A DNA stretch of 64,000 nt from assembly GCA_963643205.1 (NCBI GenBank), contig CAVIJJ010000003.1:1-64000 (forward strand), given 5' to 3'. This DNA comes from Phil1 sp963643205 (GTDB taxonomy: Bacteria; Bacillota; Clostridia; Christensenellales; CAG-138). Shown piece after piece: positions 7,152 through 16,005 of this stretch (positions within the stretch are counted from its first letter, which is position 1; the number at the start of each line of letters is the position of its first letter). The notes under the pieces were generated by a model that saw only the letters and a list, made by a program, of their open reading frames with translations, did not search any database and was not told the DNA's origin. A program made the position numbers and the translations under genes.

Positions 7152-10100
7152 ATGGCAAAGACAATGACCATTGACGGCAATACCGCCGCGGCGCATGTTG
7201 CTTATGCGTTCAGCGATGTTGCAGCCATCTACCCCATCACGCCCTCGTCCCCCATGGCCGAGGTTGCCGATGAGTGGGCGGCAAACGGCAGGACCAATCT
7301 TTTTGGCCAGAAGGTAAAGATTGCCGAAATGCAGTCTGAAGCCGGTGCAGCCGGTGCCGTTCACGGCTCCCTTAAAGCAGGTGCCCTTACTACCACCTTC
7401 ACGGCTTCTCAGGGCCTTCTGCTGATGATTCCCAATATGTACAAGATTTCCGGCGAGCTGCTGCCCGGCGTATTCCACGTATCCGCCCGCGCTCTTGCCT
7501 ACCATGCTCTGAGCATTTTCGGTGACCACAGCGACGTTATGGGCTGCCGCCAGACCGGTTTTGCCATGCTCTCCTCCGCTTCCGTACAGGAAGTTATGGA
7601 CCTTGCGCTGGTTACCCACCTTTCCGCCATCAAGGCTTCCGTCCCCTTCGTGCATTTCTTCGACGGTTTCCGTACCAGCCATGAAATACAGAAGATCGAG
7701 GCCATAGACTACGAGGATATGGGCAAGCTGCTCGACTACGATGCCGTTGCCGCTTTCCGTAAGCGCGCTCTTAATCCTGAGCATCCTCACCTTTCCGGTT
7801 CCGCTCAGAACCCCGATATCTACTTCCAGAATCGCGAAGCCTGCAACAGCAAGTACCTGGCTGTTCCCGCCATCGTTGAGCACTACATGGAAGAGGTTGG
7901 CAAGCTGACCGGCCGTCATTATCATCTGTTTGACTACGTTGGCGCGCCCGATGCCGACCGCGTAATCATCTCCCTTGGCAGCAGCTGCGACGTAGTGGAA
8001 GAAGCTATCGACTACCTGAACGCCCGCGGCGAAAAGCTGGGCCTCATCAAGGTTCGTCTGTACAGGCCTTTCTGCGCGGACAAGCTCCTTGCCGCCCTGC
8101 CTGCCACCTGCAAGAAGATCGCCGTTCTGGACCGCACCAAGGAAGCCGGTTCTCAGGGCGAGCCTCTGTACCAGGATGTAGTAAACGCCTTTGCCGAAGC
8201 CGGCAGGAACGATGTTAAGATCATCGGCGGCCGTTACGGTCTCGGTTCCAAGGAATTCACTCCTTCCATGGTTAAGGCCGTTTACGACGAGCTGAAGAAG
8301 GACGATCCCAAGCCCCGCTTCACCGTTGGTATAGTTGACGACGTAACCAACCTTTCTCTGCCCGTAACCGAGCAGGTTAACGCCGCTCCCGAGGGCACCA
8401 TCGCCTGCAAGTTCTACGGCCTTGGTTCCGACGGTACCGTTGGCGCCAACAAGAACTCCATAAAGATCATAGGCGACCACACCGACATGTACGCTCAGGG
8501 CTACTTCGCGTATGACTCCAAGAAGTCCGGCGGTTTCACCGTAAGCCATCTGCGCTTCGGCAAGAAGCCCATACAGAGCCCCTACCTCATCGATGCGGCT
8601 GACTTCGTAGCCTGCCACAATCCTTCCTACGTTACCCGTTACGATGTAACCGAGGGTATCAAGGAGGGCGGCACCTTCCTGCTCAACTCCGAATGGACGC
8701 TTGAGGAGATGGAGAACGAGCTCCCCGCCAAGATGAAGAACGCCATCGCGAAGAATCATCTTAAGTTCTACAACATCGATGCCGTTAAGCTTGCCAAGGA
8801 AGTTGGCATGGGCAACCGCATCAACACCATAATGCAGTCCGCCTTCTTCAAGCTGGCCAACGTTATCCCCGCCGACCAGGCTATAGATTACATGAAGGCC
8901 GCCGCCAAGAAGTCCTACGCCAAGAAGGGTGAGGACGTTGTGGCCCGCAACTATGCCGCTATCGACGCCGGCGTGAACGCCGTTGTTGAAATCAAGTATC
9001 CCGAGTCCTGGGCAACCACCACCGAGGGTGCCGTTGTAAAGCCCGTGACCGATGATCCGTACTTCACGCAGTTCATCTCCCCCATACTTGCTCAGAACGG
9101 CGACAAGCTGCCCGTATCCATGATGAGCCCCGATGGTTCCGTACCTACCGGCACCACCAAGTATGAGAAGCGCGGCATAGCCGTTGACGTTCCTACCTGG
9201 ATTCCCGAGAACTGCATACAGTGCAACCAGTGCTCACTCGTTTGCCCGCACGCCTGCATAAGGCCCGCCCTGGTAAAGGACGAGGACAACGCTCCCGAAT
9301 CCTTCGTAACCAAGCCCGCTACCGGCAAGGAGCTCGCGGGTTACAAGTTCCGCATGCAGATTTCTCCTCTGGACTGCACCGGCTGCGGCAACTGCGTAGA
9401 CGTTTGCCCCGCCAAGAACAAGGCCCTCACCATGGTTCCCCTGCACACCATACAGGAGACCGAAGGCGCCAACTGGGAATTTGCCACCAAGCTGCCTGAG
9501 CGCGAGCTTGATATGAATAAGTACACCGTTAAGAACAGCCAGTTCCTCAAGCCCCTGTTTGAGTTCTCCGGCGCCTGCGCGGGCTGCGGCGAGACTCCTT
9601 ACATCAAGCTTATAACCCAGCTGTTCGGCGACAGGATGATAATCGCCAACGCCACCGGTTGTACCTCCATCTACGGCGGCAGCGCGCCTACCGTACCTTA
9701 CACCACCAACGAAAAGGGTCAGGGTCCTGCCTGGGCTAACTCCCTGTTCGAGGACAACGCCGAGTTCGGCTTCGGTATCAACCTTGGTACCAAGCAGCGC
9801 CGCGCGCACGTGGTTGACCTGGTAGAGAAGCTGATCGCTGTTGACTACTGCGACGCCGATCTGAAGGCCGCCGGTAAGGAATGGCTTGAGAACATGGACG
9901 ACGCTGAAGGCTCCAAGAAGGCAGCTGCCAAGCTGGTTGCCGAGCTCGAGGCCAGCGTAGATCCCGATCTGACCGGCACCCAGTGGGAGGCCGAATGGCT
10001 TAAGAACGGCAAGAAGTGCCCCTGCGAGGCCTGCACTCTCGGCCGCGAAGTACTTGCCAACAAGGACCTGCTCGTCAAGAAGTCCATCTGGATCTTCGGT

Positions 10101-10736
10101 GGTGACGGCTGGGCATACGATATAGGTTACGGCGGACTTGACCACGTGCTGGCCATGGACGAGGATGTAAACGTTCTGGTTGTCGATACCGAAGTTTACT
10201 CCAACACCGGCGGACAGTCCTCTAAGTCCACTCCTACCGGTTCCGTTGCTAAGTTCGCGGCGGCCGGCAAGCGCACCAGCAAGAAGGACCTGGGCATGAT
10301 GGCCATGAGCTACGGCTATGTCTACGTTGCCAAGGTTTGCATGGGCGCCAATCAGCAGCAGCTTGTAAAGGCCCTGCAGGAAGCCGAAGCTTATAAGGGA
10401 CCCTCCCTCATAATCGCTTACGCGCCCTGCATCAACCACGGCCTGAAGGTTAAGGGCGGCATGGGCAAGAGCCAGGCTGAGGCCAAGAAGGCCGTTGAAG
10501 CCGGTTACTGGCAGCTCTATCGCTACAACCCCAACCTTACCGCGGAAGGCAAGAACCCCTTCACCCTGGACAGCAAGCCCGCTACCCTGCCGTATCGTGA
10601 CTTCATCATGGGCGAGGTTCGCTATGCTTCCCTGCTTGCTCAGTTCCCCGAAGTTGCCGAGAAGCTCTTCGACCGCGCTGAGACCGAGGCCAAGGACAAG
10701 TACGCGTACTACAAGAAGCTTAACGACATGCAGTAA
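7152..10736 (+). CDS. nifJ: pyruvate:ferredoxin (flavodoxin) oxidoreductase
   Basis: Oxidises pyruvate with CoA to acetyl-CoA and CO2, passing electrons to ferredoxin. It is 1194 residues, the normal single-chain length. The pyrimidine-binding domain I starts at AAAHVAYAFSDVAAIYPITP. Two 4Fe-4S motifs follow: CIQCNQC from about residue 688 and CTGCGNC from about 742. The CAGCGE motif precedes the TPP domain, whose GDGWAYDIGYGG and NTGGQSSKSTPTG segments start near 983. The ATG at 7152 is chosen for the AGGAGG spacing over an in-frame ATG at 7080. Codon choice (ATC, GCC, AAG, GTT) differs from its neighbours and suggests very high expression. It would consume pyruvate from the glutamate pathway encoded at 46-57 kb. 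Confidence 0.97.
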   Translation: MAKTMTIDGNTAAAHVAYAFSDVAAIYPITPSSPMAEVADEWAANGRTNLFGQKVKIAEMQSEAGAAGAVHGSLKAGALTTTFTASQGLLLMIPNMYKISGELLPGVFHVSARALAYHALSIFGDHSDVMGCRQTGFAMLSSASVQEVMDLALVTHLSAIKASVPFVHFFDGFRTSHEIQKIEAIDYEDMGKLLDYDAVAAFRKRALNPEHPHLSGSAQNPDIYFQNREACNSKYLAVPAIVEHYMEEVGKLTGRHYHLFDYVGAPDADRVIISLGSSCDVVEEAIDYLNARGEKLGLIKVRLYRPFCADKLLAALPATCKKIAVLDRTKEAGSQGEPLYQDVVNAFAEAGRNDVKIIGGRYGLGSKEFTPSMVKAVYDELKKDDPKPRFTVGIVDDVTNLSLPVTEQVNAAPEGTIACKFYGLGSDGTVGANKNSIKIIGDHTDMYAQGYFAYDSKKSGGFTVSHLRFGKKPIQSPYLIDAADFVACHNPSYVTRYDVTEGIKEGGTFLLNSEWTLEEMENELPAKMKNAIAKNHLKFYNIDAVKLAKEVGMGNRINTIMQSAFFKLANVIPADQAIDYMKAAAKKSYAKKGEDVVARNYAAIDAGVNAVVEIKYPESWATTTEGAVVKPVTDDPYFTQFISPILAQNGDKLPVSMMSPDGSVPTGTTKYEKRGIAVDVPTWIPENCIQCNQCSLVCPHACIRPALVKDEDNAPESFVTKPATGKELAGYKFRMQISPLDCTGCGNCVDVCPAKNKALTMVPLHTIQETEGANWEFATKLPERELDMNKYTVKNSQFLKPLFEFSGACAGCGETPYIKLITQLFGDRMIIANATGCTSIYGGSAPTVPYTTNEKGQGPAWANSLFEDNAEFGFGINLGTKQRRAHVVDLVEKLIAVDYCDADLKAAGKEWLENMDDAEGSKKAAAKLVAELEASVDPDLTGTQWEAEWLKNGKKCPCEACTLGREVLANKDLLVKKSIWIFGGDGWAYDIGYGGLDHVLAMDEDVNVLVVDTEVYSNTGGQSSKSTPTGSVAKFAAAGKRTSKKDLGMMAMSYGYVYVAKVCMGANQQQLVKALQEAEAYKGPSLIIAYAPCINHGLKVKGGMGKSQAEAKKAVEAGYWQLYRYNPNLTAEGKNPFTLDSKPATLPYRDFIMGEVRYASLLAQFPEVAEKLFDRAETEAKDKYAYYKKLNDMQ

Positions 10737-10761
10737 TGCATATTGAATAAGTAACTCCCCG

Positions 10762-10790
10762 GCGGGGCGGCTTAGCCGCCCCGCTTTTTC
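10762..10790 (+). terminator. terminator of PFOR
   Basis: A 10-bp perfect GC stem GCGGGGCGGC / GCCGCCCCGC with loop TTA, followed by TTTTT. Confidence 0.9.
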
Positions 10791-10794
10791 TGTA

Positions 10795-10823
10795 TCAAAA
10801 AAGCTCCCCGTTTCCGGGGAGCC
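10795..10823 (-). terminator. terminator of the nucleosidase gene
   Basis: On the minus strand GGCTCCCCG, loop GAAA, CGGGGAGC, then six T. It sits back to back with the PFOR terminator. Confidence 0.85.
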
Positions 10824-10845
10824 GTAGTATTCTTTGGTTTTTTGA

Positions 10846-11541
10846 TCAGCCGTGCAGCTTTTCTATTACCCTGTGCGCCACTTCAAGGCATATACCGCCG
10901 GAGCGGCCTACCTGCGCCGCGAATTCCTCGCTGCCGCCTTCTATGGCATCGCTTACGGCCTTTATCATAAGGCAGGGAACGCCGTTCCTGTTGCAGGTTA
11001 GCAATATCGCCGCGGCTTCCATTTCGCATATATCCGCGTTATAGGCGGTATGCAGGGCGCGCTTCTTTTCGGGATCGTCCACAAACTTGTCGCCGGAGGC
11101 GCAGATTACGCGCTTAAGCGTGGGCTCAACCTCCACGGCCGCGTCCACAAGCTCCTTGGGAGCGGGAATATATACGCTGGGATATTCAAGGTAGCGCGCG
11201 GGCTCGGTATTGTCTATGGTTGAGGTATCGTAATCGTAATGCACAACGCTTTCCACAACGCAGGTCTTAGCAAGGCTCATTTCCTCCGTAAGGCCGCCCA
11301 CAACGCCAAAGTTTATTATAAACTCCGCGCCGTATTTGGTTATAAGGAACTGCGTGCCGGCGGCCGCGGCAATCTCGCCCGCGCCGCTCTTTACGATATA
11401 CATCGTGTATCCCTCGCCGTCCAAACGCTTTACGGCAAAGCCCTTTTCGCTAACGTCCGTAAGCCTATCACCGTAGTGGGAAAGCACGGCGTCTATCTCA
11501 ACAGCTACAAGCATGCCTATAGTCTTCTTTTTCTTTTCCAT
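10846..11541 (-). CDS. 5'-methylthioadenosine/S-adenosylhomocysteine nucleosidase family
   Basis: A 231-residue protein of the PNP/UDP phosphorylase superfamily. It hydrolyses the N-glycosidic bond of MTA or SAH to adenine and thioribose derivatives, feeding methionine salvage and removing methylation by-products. Seen: an N-terminal IGMLVAVEIDA strand-loop, the INFGVVGGL segment, the substrate-binding CEMEAAA motif and KAVSDAIEGG with the catalytic Asp. Length matches MtnN. A related nucleoside phosphorylase remains possible. It is a single gene with its own terminator. Confidence 0.82.
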   Translation of the reverse strand: MEKKKKTIGMLVAVEIDAVLSHYGDRLTDVSEKGFAVKRLDGEGYTMYIVKSGAGEIAAAAGTQFLITKYGAEFIINFGVVGGLTEEMSLAKTCVVESVVHYDYDTSTIDNTEPARYLEYPSVYIPAPKELVDAAVEVEPTLKRVICASGDKFVDDPEKKRALHTAYNADICEMEAAAILLTCNRNGVPCLMIKAVSDAIEGGSEEFAAQVGRSGGICLEVAHRVIEKLHG

Positions 11542-11642
11542 ATTAAAACCCTCTTCGTCTTATTTTTCTATGAAATGATATTGCATTTTACCCGGCATTG
11601 TCAAGCGCGGCTTTGCTTTAATTCAGCCCAAAATACCCGCGC

Positions 11643-11671
11643 TTGACGTTGAGTATCGCTTAATCTATAAT
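11643..11671 (+). promoter_or_regulatory. promoter of the C-S lyase gene
   Basis: TTGACG (11643-11648), 17 bp, TATAAT (11666-11671), followed after 35 bp by GGGAGG at 11707-11712. Confidence 0.85.
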
Positions 11672-11720
11672 CAATTCATCAACCGACACAATTGAATCAT
11701 AAACGCGGGAGGCAAACCAA

Positions 11721-12941
11721 GTGAAATACGATTTTGACGAAATTATCGACAGAACACATACAAACTCCGAAAATGTTGACGGATGGAGACCGTATATATT
11801 CAAATGCGGTCCGGAAAAGAAATTCCCTTACGCTGATGACGAATTCGTAAGGATGTGGGTTGCGGACATGGAATTCGCCGTTGCCCCGGAAATAAGGGAT
11901 GCGATAAAGGAGCGCGTTGACCGCAAAATACTCGGCTACACTATAGTATCCGACGAGGGATATTATGAGGCGCTGCGCAACTGGTGCCGCACCCGCTACG
12001 ACTGGGAATTTCCCAAGGAGGAGCTTAAGTTCTCCCCCGGCGTAATACCGGCGCTGTATCAGCTTGTGGAGGACCTGGTAAAGCCATCTAACGGCAAGGT
12101 GCTTACCATGACGCCGGCATACGGCTTTTTCCTGCACGCGTGCGAATACAACGGAGTTGAGCTTGTAACAAGTCCGCTCAAAAAGATTGACGGGCGATTT
12201 GAGATAGACTTTGATGATTTTGAGAAAAAGGCCTCCGACCCGGACGTTAAGATGCTTATGCTCTGCAACCCGCACAACCCCAGCGGACGCATCTGGACGG
12301 AGGAGGAGCTTAACAAAATAGCCGATATAGTCAAAAAATACAATCTTTGGGTTGTGTCGGACGAGATACACTGCGACCTTATCCGCACCGGCCTTAAGCA
12401 CATACCCATGGGCAAGATAATGCCCGGCTATATGAGGCTTATAACCACCATGTCCGCCAGCAAAACATTTAACCTTGCGGGCATGCTGTTTTCAAACATA
12501 ATAATACGCTGTCCTGACGAGCGCGCCCGGTTTGACGCGCGGGACAAGAACATAGGCGCGGCGAACCCGCTTTCCATTGCGGCGCACAAGGCGGCATACG
12601 AGCACGGCGCACAGTGGCTTGAGCAGCTTAAGGCTTATGTTGACAACAATCTTAAGCTTGTTGACGAGTTCCTGAAGGCTGAAATACCGGACGCGATATT
12701 CAATATACCTGAGGCTACGTATTTTGCCTGGGTTGATCTTTCAAAAGTTCTGCCTGATATCGACGATCTGCCGCTGTTCTTTGCCAACAACGCGGGCGTA
12801 CTGCTTGAGGGCGGAGACAAACTGTTTGTAGGAAACGCGAAGGGCTACATACGGCTTAACCTTGCGATGCCGAGGGCCATGCTTGAAACCGGCCTTAAGC
12901 GCATAGCGGAATCCATTCGTAAGCACAAGGAGCAAAAATAA
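11721..12941 (+). CDS. patB: MalY/PatB-type PLP-dependent C-S lyase (aminotransferase class I/II fold)
   Basis: A 406-residue PLP enzyme of the MalY/PatB group, which splits cystathionine or cysteine conjugates by beta-elimination. Typical features: an N-terminal WRPYIFKCGP and MWVADMEFAV, CNPHNPSGR for cofactor contacts, VVSDEIHCDL with the PLP-ring Asp, and the Schiff-base lysine in SASKTFNLAGM. It starts at GTG (11721), placed 8 bp after GGGAGG, with no ATG available nearby. A methionine-metabolism role fits the neighbouring MTA/SAH nucleosidase, but the two are convergent and independently transcribed. An aminotransferase function cannot be excluded. Confidence 0.88.
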   Translation: MKYDFDEIIDRTHTNSENVDGWRPYIFKCGPEKKFPYADDEFVRMWVADMEFAVAPEIRDAIKERVDRKILGYTIVSDEGYYEALRNWCRTRYDWEFPKEELKFSPGVIPALYQLVEDLVKPSNGKVLTMTPAYGFFLHACEYNGVELVTSPLKKIDGRFEIDFDDFEKKASDPDVKMLMLCNPHNPSGRIWTEEELNKIADIVKKYNLWVVSDEIHCDLIRTGLKHIPMGKIMPGYMRLITTMSASKTFNLAGMLFSNIIIRCPDERARFDARDKNIGAANPLSIAAHKAAYEHGAQWLEQLKAYVDNNLKLVDEFLKAEIPDAIFNIPEATYFAWVDLSKVLPDIDDLPLFFANNAGVLLEGGDKLFVGNAKGYIRLNLAMPRAMLETGLKRIAESIRKHKEQK

Positions 12942-12965
12942 AACGCGAAAAGCCTAAAAAAGCCC

Positions 12966-12994
12966 TTGCTTTGCAATGGTTTTCACGATATAAT
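12966..12994 (+). promoter_or_regulatory. promoter of rpmE
   Basis: TTGCTT (12966-12971), 17 bp, TATAAT (12989-12994). The leader of about 85 nt contains a GC-rich inverted repeat around 13031-13056, upstream of GAGGAG. Confidence 0.75.
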
Positions 12995-13086
12995 ATCTCT
13001 GTTCCGGGTTTTATTGCCCACGAGAATGCAGCAGCAGAGCGGTTAATCGCGCTGCGCCCAGCAAAAATAAAGTGAGGAGTTGCACG

Positions 13087-13287
13087 ATGAAAAAGGATAT
13101 CCATCCCTCTTACGGCGAAAGCATCGTCCGCTGCGCTTGCGGCGAGACCTTCAAGACCGGTTCCGTAAAAGGCGAGCTCACGGTCGAAATTTGCTCCAAG
13201 TGCCATCCGTTCTACACCGGCAGGCAGAAGCTGGTTGATACCGGCGGACGTGTAGACCGCTTCAAGAAGCGTTACGGCATCAACTGA
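13087..13287 (+). CDS. rpmE: 50S ribosomal protein L31
   Basis: A 66-residue ribosomal protein of the large subunit. The start MKKDIHPSYG, the CxCG pair near residues 16-19, the CSKCHPFYTG block and the basic ending RFKKRYGIN are diagnostic. The cysteines are present, so this is the zinc-containing form rather than the Cys-less paralogue. ATG 13087 follows GAGGAG. Single-gene unit with its own promoter and terminator. Confidence 0.97.
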   Translation: MKKDIHPSYGESIVRCACGETFKTGSVKGELTVEICSKCHPFYTGRQKLVDTGGRVDRFKKRYGIN

Positions 13288-13328
13288 TAGCCGGGCTTAT
13301 AAGAAGCAAAACAATTTGTTAAAAGGGG

Positions 13329-13361
13329 CGAGCGGTTTGAATAAGCCGTTCGTTCTTTTTT
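13329..13361 (+). terminator. terminator of rpmE
   Basis: About 10-bp stem with one or two G-U pairs (CGAGCGG / CCGTTCG core), followed by TTCTTTTTTT. Confidence 0.8.
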
Positions 13362-13417
13362 ATATTCATAAATTGTGAAGATACCGTCAATTTTGGGCAA
13401 ATTCGCCATTAAGCATA

Positions 13418-13446
13418 TTGAATGAGCAGGGTCTATTGGGTAAAAT
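13418..13446 (+). promoter_or_regulatory. promoter of the DUF308 gene
   Basis: TTGAAT (13418-13423), 17 bp, TAAAAT (13441-13446), then GGGAGG before the ATG at 13476. Confidence 0.7.
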
Positions 13447-13475
13447 AGAGTTATTAATAAGGGAGGTAATAAAAA

Positions 13476-14009
13476 ATGAGCAAATCGTTCAGGAACACCC
13501 TTCTGGCCATATCCGCAGTATTTATAGTGCTTGGCCTTATTGAGATTATTTGGCCCGTAGGCTCGCCCACGGTAATATGCTATATATTGGGAGCGCTGCT
13601 TACGCTGTTTGGGATATATCACATTGTGCGCTATTTCGCGGCAGAGGTAAACTATATGTTCGCCGGCATGGGGCTTGCGCTCGGCACCGCCTGCGCGGTA
13701 ACGGGCCTGCTTATAATAATATGCGCCAAAGCGGTGGTCGCGATATTCGGCGTGGCAATGGGCATTGCCGTTATAGCCGCAAGCATACTGAGGCTGCAGC
13801 TTTCGTTTAACATGATGCGCCTTGGCAGCGCCAGATACATTCCCGTTATGGTATTCGCGTTTGTAATGCTGATCGCCGGCATAGTTATGCTTTTCAACCC
13901 CATAGCGAGCGCCGCCGCGGCAACAACGGTTATGGGCGTATGCATGGTGCTTGACGGCATTATGAACATAATAAGCCTTATATTCGCGAAAGACCTGCTT
14001 AAGGATTAA
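13476..14009 (+). CDS. HdeD/DUF308-family membrane protein
   Basis: A 177-residue protein made almost wholly of about six hydrophobic helices arranged in pairs. Repeated glycine-rich short units (GALLTLFGIYHIVRYF; GVCMVLDGIMNII) are typical of the DUF308/HdeD family. It should lie in the cytoplasmic membrane. The family's molecular role is not established; HdeD in enterobacteria is linked to acid resistance, which cannot be transferred here. The start follows GGGAGG. Single gene bounded by its own promoter and terminator. Confidence 0.8.
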   Translation: MSKSFRNTLLAISAVFIVLGLIEIIWPVGSPTVICYILGALLTLFGIYHIVRYFAAEVNYMFAGMGLALGTACAVTGLLIIICAKAVVAIFGVAMGIAVIAASILRLQLSFNMMRLGSARYIPVMVFAFVMLIAGIVMLFNPIASAAAATTVMGVCMVLDGIMNIISLIFAKDLLKD

Positions 14010-14036
14010 TCAAATAAACCGCAATTAAAAACGAAA

Positions 14037-14067
14037 ACCGCCCGGAGCTTAACCGGGCGGTATTTTT
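14037..14067 (+). terminator. bidirectional terminator between DUF308 and M18 genes
   Basis: Perfect stem ACCGCCCGG / CCGGGCGGT (14037-14045 and 14053-14061), followed by ATTTTTAT on the plus strand and by TTTTCGTTTTT on the minus strand. It can serve both convergent genes. Confidence 0.85.
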
Positions 14068-14085
14068 ATGCCGATTGTTTTGTTT

Positions 14086-15390
14086 TCAGATGCCGTACTC
14101 CCCATCCTTTACGGTGAGGGTTTTGGAATAGAACACCTTCATGGCCTTAACAAGGCTGTCTATATCCTCGGCGCCAGCGGTTTCATAGCAGGAATGCATG
14201 GCAAGCTGCGGCAGACCTATATCAACCGTGCTTACGGCAACCTTTGTATTGGCAATGCTGCCGAGCGTGCCGCCGCCCGCAAGGTCCGAACGATTGGCAA
14301 ATACCTGCACCGGCGCTTCCGCGTCCGCGCAAACCTGCCTGAAGAGCGCGGCGGAGATGCCGTCGGTAGTATATTTCTGGTTGGCGTTGAACTTGATAAC
14401 AATACCCTTGTTCATATAGGGGCAATTGTCAAAATCCGAATACTCGGGGTGGTTGGGGTGCTGAGCGTGCGCGTTGTCGGCCGATACCATAAAGCTTTGG
14501 GCTATCATGGCAATATACTCCTCCTCGTTCTTGCCAAGGTTCAGGGCGATGCGCCTTAAAAGATCGCGCATAATGTTGGATTCCGCGCCCTGCTTGGTGG
14601 AGCTGCCGGTTTCCTCATTATCAAACACGCAGCAAACGGGAATGCTGCCGCTCTCCTCTGCGTTCATAAAGCCTTCCATGCAGCCGAACGCGCACTCCGT
14701 ATCGTCAAGCTTGGGGGAGGCGATATACTCATCGTTTCTGCCAAGGAACGTGGGCGCGGTGCGGTTATAAAGATAAAGGTCGTGACCTATTATATCCTCC
14801 GCCTTTAAGCCTATGCTTTCGGCTACGGTCTGCATAAATGTTCCCTTGCCGTTTTCATCGGAGAAGAGGGGCAGAGTATCTATATTTGCCTTTATCTCAA
14901 AGCCGTTGTTGGCGGTTTTATTCATATGAATACAAACGCTCGGGATTATAACAAGGTCCCTGTCTATATTGACAAGCCTTGATGAGATGCGGCCGTTCTC
15001 CCCGCGCACAAGCACGCGGCCGGCAATCGAAAGCGGCCGATCGAACCAGGTTGCCATAAGCGCGCCGCCGTAGCGCTCGGTGCTGAGCTGAACATAGTGC
15101 GCGCCGACCTTTTCGGGATTATCCTTTATCTTAAACGTAGGCGAGTCGCTGTGCGCCGCGGAAATCATAAAGCCCGCCACGGGGTTTGACGGCACGCGAA
15201 ACGCCATTATGGTTGATCCGTTGGGCGAAACATAGTACTTGCCGCCGCGGCAAAGCTTCCACGCCTGCTCGGTATAAAGCTTGGTGTAGCCCTTTTCGTT
15301 AAGCGCTTCCTCCAGATTGGCCACAACCTGATACCTTGTGGGGCTCTTCTTCATGAAATCCAGCAGTTTTACGGCGTTCTCGTTTTTCAT
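14086..15390 (-). CDS. M18-family aminopeptidase
   Basis: A 434-residue cytoplasmic metallo-aminopeptidase (aspartyl-aminopeptidase type) that removes N-terminal residues from peptides. The dinuclear zinc site is visible: His80 in SAAHSDSP, Asp in SPKLDD, the Glu-Glu pair in FDNEETGS, Asp in VSADNAHA and His in LAMHSCYE. Length and order match the family. The start follows AAAGGAG. The 22-bp-phased repeat array lies 40-165 bp upstream of this start, on the promoter side. Confidence 0.93.
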   Translation of the reverse strand: MKNENAVKLLDFMKKSPTRYQVVANLEEALNEKGYTKLYTEQAWKLCRGGKYYVSPNGSTIMAFRVPSNPVAGFMISAAHSDSPTFKIKDNPEKVGAHYVQLSTERYGGALMATWFDRPLSIAGRVLVRGENGRISSRLVNIDRDLVIIPSVCIHMNKTANNGFEIKANIDTLPLFSDENGKGTFMQTVAESIGLKAEDIIGHDLYLYNRTAPTFLGRNDEYIASPKLDDTECAFGCMEGFMNAEESGSIPVCCVFDNEETGSSTKQGAESNIMRDLLRRIALNLGKNEEEYIAMIAQSFMVSADNAHAQHPNHPEYSDFDNCPYMNKGIVIKFNANQKYTTDGISAALFRQVCADAEAPVQVFANRSDLAGGGTLGSIANTKVAVSTVDIGLPQLAMHSCYETAGAEDIDSLVKAMKVFYSKTLTVKDGEYGI

Positions 15391-15430
15391 TGGTGTGTCT
15401 CCTTTGTATTAATTTTTTAGTTAAAATGCT

Positions 15431-15553
15431 AATAGTCAATTCCCGCTGCTCTGATTGTCAACTTTCCCCGCCCCAATTGTCAACTTTTGTGTTGCGAATA
15501 GTCAACATTTGCGGTTCGGATTGTCAACTTTTCATTCCAAAATGTTGACTATT
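15431..15553. repeat. phased array of a GTCAA-core motif, period exactly 22 bp
   Basis: The core GTCAA occurs in direct orientation at 15435, 15457, 15479, 15501 and 15523, each step exactly 22 bp. At the next 22-bp position (15545) the core appears inverted as TTGAC. The conserved part is about 12-14 bp (RATWGTCAACWTTT; the first copy is degenerate at its 3' side) and the remaining 8-10 bp differ between units. Unit 4 (15497-15510) and the inverted copy (15540-15553) are exact 14-bp inverse complements enclosing unit 5. It sits between the MazG-like stop and the M18 start. Two-helical-turn spacing suits a multi-site protein-binding array; the function is unknown. Confidence 0.85.
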
Positions 15554-15556
15554 GAA

Positions 15557-15883
15557 TTATTCTTCCCTGTTTTGAGATCTTTCGGTACTGAAACCTTCGG
15601 GGTAGCGGCGGCGCAGCTTTTCAATATTGCCCGCGAATATGGTTTCAAGGTCCGTATCAAGCGCGTACGCGGCCTCCGCAAGGTACCAGGCTATGTCGCC
15701 AAGCTCTTCCTTTAGTGCCTCTTTGTTGAGCGGGTGCCCCTGAGCGTACCACTTTTTGACTATGTCTATCGATTCGCCGGACTCCCCGCAAAGGCCCATC
15801 ACGCTGTTTATAAGCGCGGACTCCTTGTTCAGATCCTTATTCAATGTTTTAAGCGCAAGGCTTTGATATTCGTTGATTGTCAT
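15557..15883 (-). CDS. MazG-like nucleotide pyrophosphohydrolase
   Basis: A 108-residue all-helical protein of the MazG-like NTP-PPase group. The metal-binding pattern is GESGESIDIVKK followed by LKEELGDIAWYLAE, the ExxE...ExxD arrangement of the family. Such small members hydrolyse (d)NTPs or odd nucleotides to monophosphates and pyrophosphate. The ATG at 15883 follows a weak GGAGGTGCGGC-type site. The inverted end of the repeat array abuts and slightly overlaps the stop codon region. No partner toxin gene is adjacent. Confidence 0.85.
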   Translation of the reverse strand: MTINEYQSLALKTLNKDLNKESALINSVMGLCGESGESIDIVKKWYAQGHPLNKEALKEELGDIAWYLAEAAYALDTDLETIFAGNIEKLRRRYPEGFSTERSQNREE

Positions 15884-15935
15884 GCCGCACCTCCGTCGGA
15901 ACCTGTTTCGGCTTATTCTACCATATACCGCCGGA

Positions 15936-15970
15936 TAAAAAAAGCCCGGGCACGATGTGCCCGGGCTTTA
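15936..15970 (-). terminator. terminator of the Hsp20 gene
   Basis: Perfect 11-bp stem AGCCCGGGCAC / GTGCCCGGGCT with a short loop, followed by seven T on the minus strand. Confidence 0.9.
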
Positions 15971-16005
15971 TTATGGCCGCGGATGCGGCCTTTTTCGGCT
16001 ATTCG

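Noticed and set aside
7143..8759. Long minus-strand open frame (538 codons) opposite PFOR
   Set aside because: It mirrors the PFOR reading frame, lacks a recognisable motif or ribosome site, and is explained by codon bias of the real gene. The same holds for the 401-codon frame at 9234-10439.
15431..15553. CRISPR array
   Set aside because: The conserved part is only 12-14 bp, the spacers 8-10 bp, the last copy is inverted, and no cas gene is near.
15557..15883. MazG as part of a toxin-antitoxin or phage-defence unit
   Set aside because: It is a short house-cleaning-type protein with no mazEF, relA or defence gene beside it.
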